NCBI RefSeq assembly: GCF_019656235.1
Contig: NZ_BPLL01000008.1
Span: 1-54,156 of the forward strand
Length of the DNA stretch: 54,156 nt
Direction of reading: 5' to 3'
From: Apilactobacillus xinyiensis
GTDB lineage: Bacteria > Bacillota > Bacilli > Lactobacillales > Lactobacillaceae
Every line of letters starts with the position of its first letter. Position 1 is the stretch's first letter. The translations under genes and the position numbers were made by a program. Below the pieces are notes generated by a model. The model was not told the origin of the DNA, did not search any database, and worked only from the letters and a program-made list of their open reading frames with translations. This document shows positions 52,110-54,156 of the stretch, in pieces.

Positions 52110-52799
52110 TTGATTATGATAATTGGTGAGTTAGTTGGTACATATTTAATGCTAGGTCTAGGTTTAGTTAGTAGTATTTTCATTAATTATAATTTATATC
52201 CTAAACCACAGAATCGTTTATTGACTGGTGCATACTGGGGATTAAGTATTTTTATAGCTTCAATTATTAGTACAGCAATCTTTGGTACTGCTAACTTCAA
52301 CCCTATTTTTTCATTCTTACAGGCTTTTAATCATCAAATATCATGGTTAACTATGTTAGGCGAAGTACTTACTCAAATTTTAGGTGCTTGGTTAGCATCA
52401 GCAACTGTTCAAAAACTTTGGTCTAAATATTTAAATACCATGCCGGTCAATCTTAACTTTTTTGCAACAGTCCCCCGTCATCTGAATAAGTGGCTAAATA
52501 ATTTCACTTGGGAAGCTATTGGAACTTTTACAATCGTAATTAATTCTCAAATTATGGATGACGTTAGACTAGCTTGGTGGATTAAAACTATCTGGTCATC
52601 AATTCTTATTACGGCAGTAATTACTACTGTTGCACCAATTACTGGAGCAGCTTTAAATCCTACTCGAGACATAGTACCAAGACTATTTTTTACAAAAACT
52701 TATGATAAAAAAATGGCCCAGCGGGAATATTCAATCATTCCCATAGCTGGACCAATTGTTGGCGGTATTATTGGTTTAATTGTTGCTAGTTTCTTATAA
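52110..52799 (+). CDS. Divergent aquaporin/glycerol-facilitator-family (MIP) protein
   Basis: A 229-aa membrane channel-like protein with about six helices and two half-helix motifs. The second motif is clear: GAALNPTRDIVPR (NPT at 183-185, R187), matching the NPARDxxPR of aquaglyceroporins. The first is degenerate: ANFNPIFSF (NPI at 64-66) where HxNPAVT is usual. Water, glycerol or small-acid passage is possible, but the selectivity filter is too altered to call. TTG at 52110 lies 9 nt after AAAGGAG and is preferred over the ATG at 52116. It ends directly against the convergent degV stop. Confidence 0.8.
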   Translation: MIMIIGELVGTYLMLGLGLVSSIFINYNLYPKPQNRLLTGAYWGLSIFIASIISTAIFGTANFNPIFSFLQAFNHQISWLTMLGEVLTQILGAWLASATVQKLWSKYLNTMPVNLNFFATVPRHLNKWLNNFTWEAIGTFTIVINSQIMDDVRLAWWIKTIWSSILITAVITTVAPITGAALNPTRDIVPRLFFTKTYDKKMAQREYSIIPIAGPIVGGIIGLIVASFL

Positions 52800-53642
52800 C
52801 TACTTCTCACACATCATAATTGCAAAGGCATTATTACCAGTATGGGTAGAAACGATTGCTGAAGTATACATCAACGGAATTTCTAAATTGGGAAAGACTT
52901 CTTGTAGCTCTTTTTGCATAGTTTTAGGCCATTCATCACTTCCAGTATAACTAATTCCAATAAATGATAAATCTTTATTTTTTATGTCTTCTAACTCACT
53001 AGCAAACCATTTGGTAAAGGTTTTTTTACCACGACCTTTTACTTGAAGAACAAGTTCGGTTTCTTGTAATTGGAATAAAACATGCAAATTCATTAATTTA
53101 GAAACTAAACCTTTAGCTCTACCAATACGGCCACCTTTTACTAAATTGTCTAAAGTGCTGGCTCCAATAAACAATTTACTTTTATTAACCATATCTTTTA
53201 TAGCACTAACAATTTTTGAAACATCATCTTCACCAGCTTGCACCATCTTAGCTGCTTCTAAGACAATGTGACCCAAGTTTTGATCAATGAAATGACTGTT
53301 AACCACGGTAACTTTACCATCGGCAATCTCTGCCGCTTGGCTAGCTGAATTTACAGTTCCACTTAATAAATCAGTCATATGAATTGAAAGAATTTCACTA
53401 CCATCATTAGTTAAATTATTATAAAAATCAACAAAATCACCGATTGATGGTTGACTAGTAATTGGAAAAGGATCTTTAGGATTATTTTCAATTTGATCAA
53501 TTAATGTCTGTCCATTAATGTCAATTCCATCTTTATAAGATTTTTCACCTACATTAATGTTTAATGGAATTACATTAATGTTAAATTCATCTTGTTTTTC
53601 TTTGGATAACAAAGCAGTCGAATCAGTAACTATTTTAATCAT
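52800..53642 (-). CDS. DegV family fatty-acid-binding protein
   Basis: A 280-aa cytoplasmic protein of the DegV/FakB family that binds a fatty acid for phosphorylation by a FakA-type kinase. It opens IKIVTDSTALLSKEKQDEFNINVIPLNI, has the TSQPS loop, then the phosphate-handling SIHMTDLLSGTVNSA. The C-terminal domain includes LDNLVKGGRIGRAKG and ends near VSTHTGNNAFAIMMCEK. All are typical. No fakA gene is in this window. GGGGGA precedes the ATG. Its stop abuts the aquaporin stop without a gap or terminator. Confidence 0.92.
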   Translation of the reverse strand: MIKIVTDSTALLSKEKQDEFNINVIPLNINVGEKSYKDGIDINGQTLIDQIENNPKDPFPITSQPSIGDFVDFYNNLTNDGSEILSIHMTDLLSGTVNSASQAAEIADGKVTVVNSHFIDQNLGHIVLEAAKMVQAGEDDVSKIVSAIKDMVNKSKLFIGASTLDNLVKGGRIGRAKGLVSKLMNLHVLFQLQETELVLQVKGRGKKTFTKWFASELEDIKNKDLSFIGISYTGSDEWPKTMQKELQEVFPNLEIPLMYTSAIVSTHTGNNAFAIMMCEK

Positions 53643-53875
53643 ACGTAATAGTCCCCCGTTATTTATTTTCTAACTATATAATAAATGTATTAACAATATT
53701 TTTCATTGATTTTACACTAATTAAATATAAAATCACTCGTAAAGCCCCATGCAGCAATTAATAAAAGATAAAAAATAAATATACTAAAACAACATTATGT
53801 AACAGATAAACTTGAATTTTACAATCAAAAGATATATGATTATACAAAATTTAACTTTCTTAAGGATGTTTTATA

Positions 53876-54061
53876 TTGGCTAGAAAAATAAGAATCACAT
53901 TTATACTAATTACGAATATATTTGCCATCTCATTAATTTTAAATGATCTCTTTTCTTTAATTGATGAAAGTATTGATCCTATAAAGATTTTTAGAGTACT
54001 GTTTGTCTTCATAATAATTTTATTTATTGATTTTAAAACGGCCCAAGAAAATAATTACTAA
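53876..54061 (+). CDS. Small two-helix membrane protein, 61 aa
   Basis: MARKIRITFILITNIFAISL begins the protein; hydrophobic segments at ~7-27 and ~39-55 have a short acidic loop (DESIDP) between them. TTG start with AAGGATG. No family is recognised. It ends 20 bp before the IS terminus, so the insertion lies just past its stop; the IS hairpin and T-tract would act as its terminator. The 53643-53875 gap upstream shows nothing beyond AT-rich sequence. Confidence 0.5.
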   Translation: MARKIRITFILITNIFAISLILNDLFSLIDESIDPIKIFRVLFVFIIILFIDFKTAQENNY

Positions 54062-54084
54062 TAAAAAAGAAGCAATGAATTTGT

Positions 54085-54136
54085 ACCGCCTTAAAAAAGT
54101 TAGACATAATATCTAATTTTTTAAGGCGGTTTTTTT
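54085..54136 (+). terminator. IS-end hairpin overlapping the transposase RBS (right copy)
   Basis: Same 19-bp, one-bulge hairpin as at 27-72, followed by T7 (54130-54136) and the ATG at 54137. AAGGCGG at 54123-54129 lies within the right arm. Confidence 0.65.
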
Positions 54137-54156
54137 ATGTCAAAATATTCAACTAA
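54137..54156 (+). CDS. 5' end of IS3-family transposase orfA (partial)
   Basis: ATG plus five codons (M-S-K-Y-S-T), then the window ends. Identical to the copy at the left edge. Confidence 0.55.

Larger units (their letters stand above)
54082..54156 (+). mobile_element. Right window edge: same IS3-family end, opposite orientation
   Basis: Exact reverse complement of bases 1-75, starting TGTACCGCC. The identity begins precisely at the IS terminus (T54082) and runs to the last base. A direct repeat from target duplication cannot be checked because the far IS ends are outside the window. Confidence 0.75.

Noticed and set aside
1-54156. Composite transposon carrying the whole window
   Set aside because: The flanking IS ends fit, but the content is mostly housekeeping genes and the IS bodies are not visible; a contig bounded by repeats is simpler.

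Overview
The window looks like a chromosomal segment of a low-GC, AT-rich Gram-positive bacterium of the Lactobacillaceae. Supporting signs are the strong AAGGAG-type ribosome binding sites, frequent TTG and GTG starts, TPP and purine riboswitches, the PepX/PepI proline-peptidase pair, an Opp oligopeptide system, a type I pantothenate kinase and HelD. Many genes have their own Rho-independent terminator. The genus cannot be fixed from the sequence alone; a heterofermentative, insect- or plant-associated lactobacillus is only an impression. Both window ends are the same 75-bp end of an IS3-family insertion sequence, in opposite orientations and reading outwards. The window is therefore probably an assembly contig bounded by two IS copies.

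Layout. 1-3.9 kb: CDF zinc-type exporter, an unknown gene, a DUF1003 membrane protein, an RluA-family pseudouridine synthase and an alpha-carbonic anhydrase. 3.9-7.1 kb: a cell-surface island with three tandem small membrane-protein paralogues (the first broken by a nonsense codon), a secreted NlpC/P60 hydrolase and a secreted C39-like cysteine peptidase. 7.3-12.0 kb: one 1572-aa type ISP restriction-modification enzyme. 12-17.9 kb: guaA, coaA, helD and a phosphoglycerate-mutase-family gene. 17.9-23.7 kb: oppABCDF. 23.9-32.9 kb: hflX, a guanylate-kinase-like gene, NUDIX, pepX, pepI, a polysaccharide deacetylase, an ABC-F ATPase and a VOC protein. 33-34.7 kb: an APC permease with a candidate cre site. 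34.7-37.8 kb: a trpXYZ-like ABC transporter behind a leader peptide and attenuator-like RNA. 37.8-44.6 kb: an anchored Asn/Lys-rich protein, a MarR/MFS efflux pair, tRNA-Arg(UCG), an FAD/NAD(P)-binding protein and a D,D-carboxypeptidase. 44.7-47.6 kb: TPP riboswitch plus ykoEDC. 47.6-54 kb: a small HTH-like protein, a protein with four Sm-like repeats, asparaginase, a purine riboswitch plus xanthine permease, a divergent aquaporin, DegV and a small membrane protein before the IS.

Together the genes describe an organism that lives on imported peptides, amino acids, purine bases and vitamin precursors. Opp takes up peptides, and PepX and PepI trim proline-containing ones. PbuX with GuaA and the kinase-like gene covers guanine nucleotides. 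YkoEDC takes up thiamine or its pyrimidine precursor, and the TrpXYZ-like system probably takes up tryptophan.

The most interesting item is the 5' leader of trpXYZ (34.76-35.07 kb). It has a consensus promoter, a 19-codon leader peptide with two Trp codons, a long-range RNA stem that sequesters exactly those codons, internal helices, and a terminator just before the transporter genes. This looks like translation-coupled tryptophan attenuation, where a T-box would have been expected in Firmicutes.
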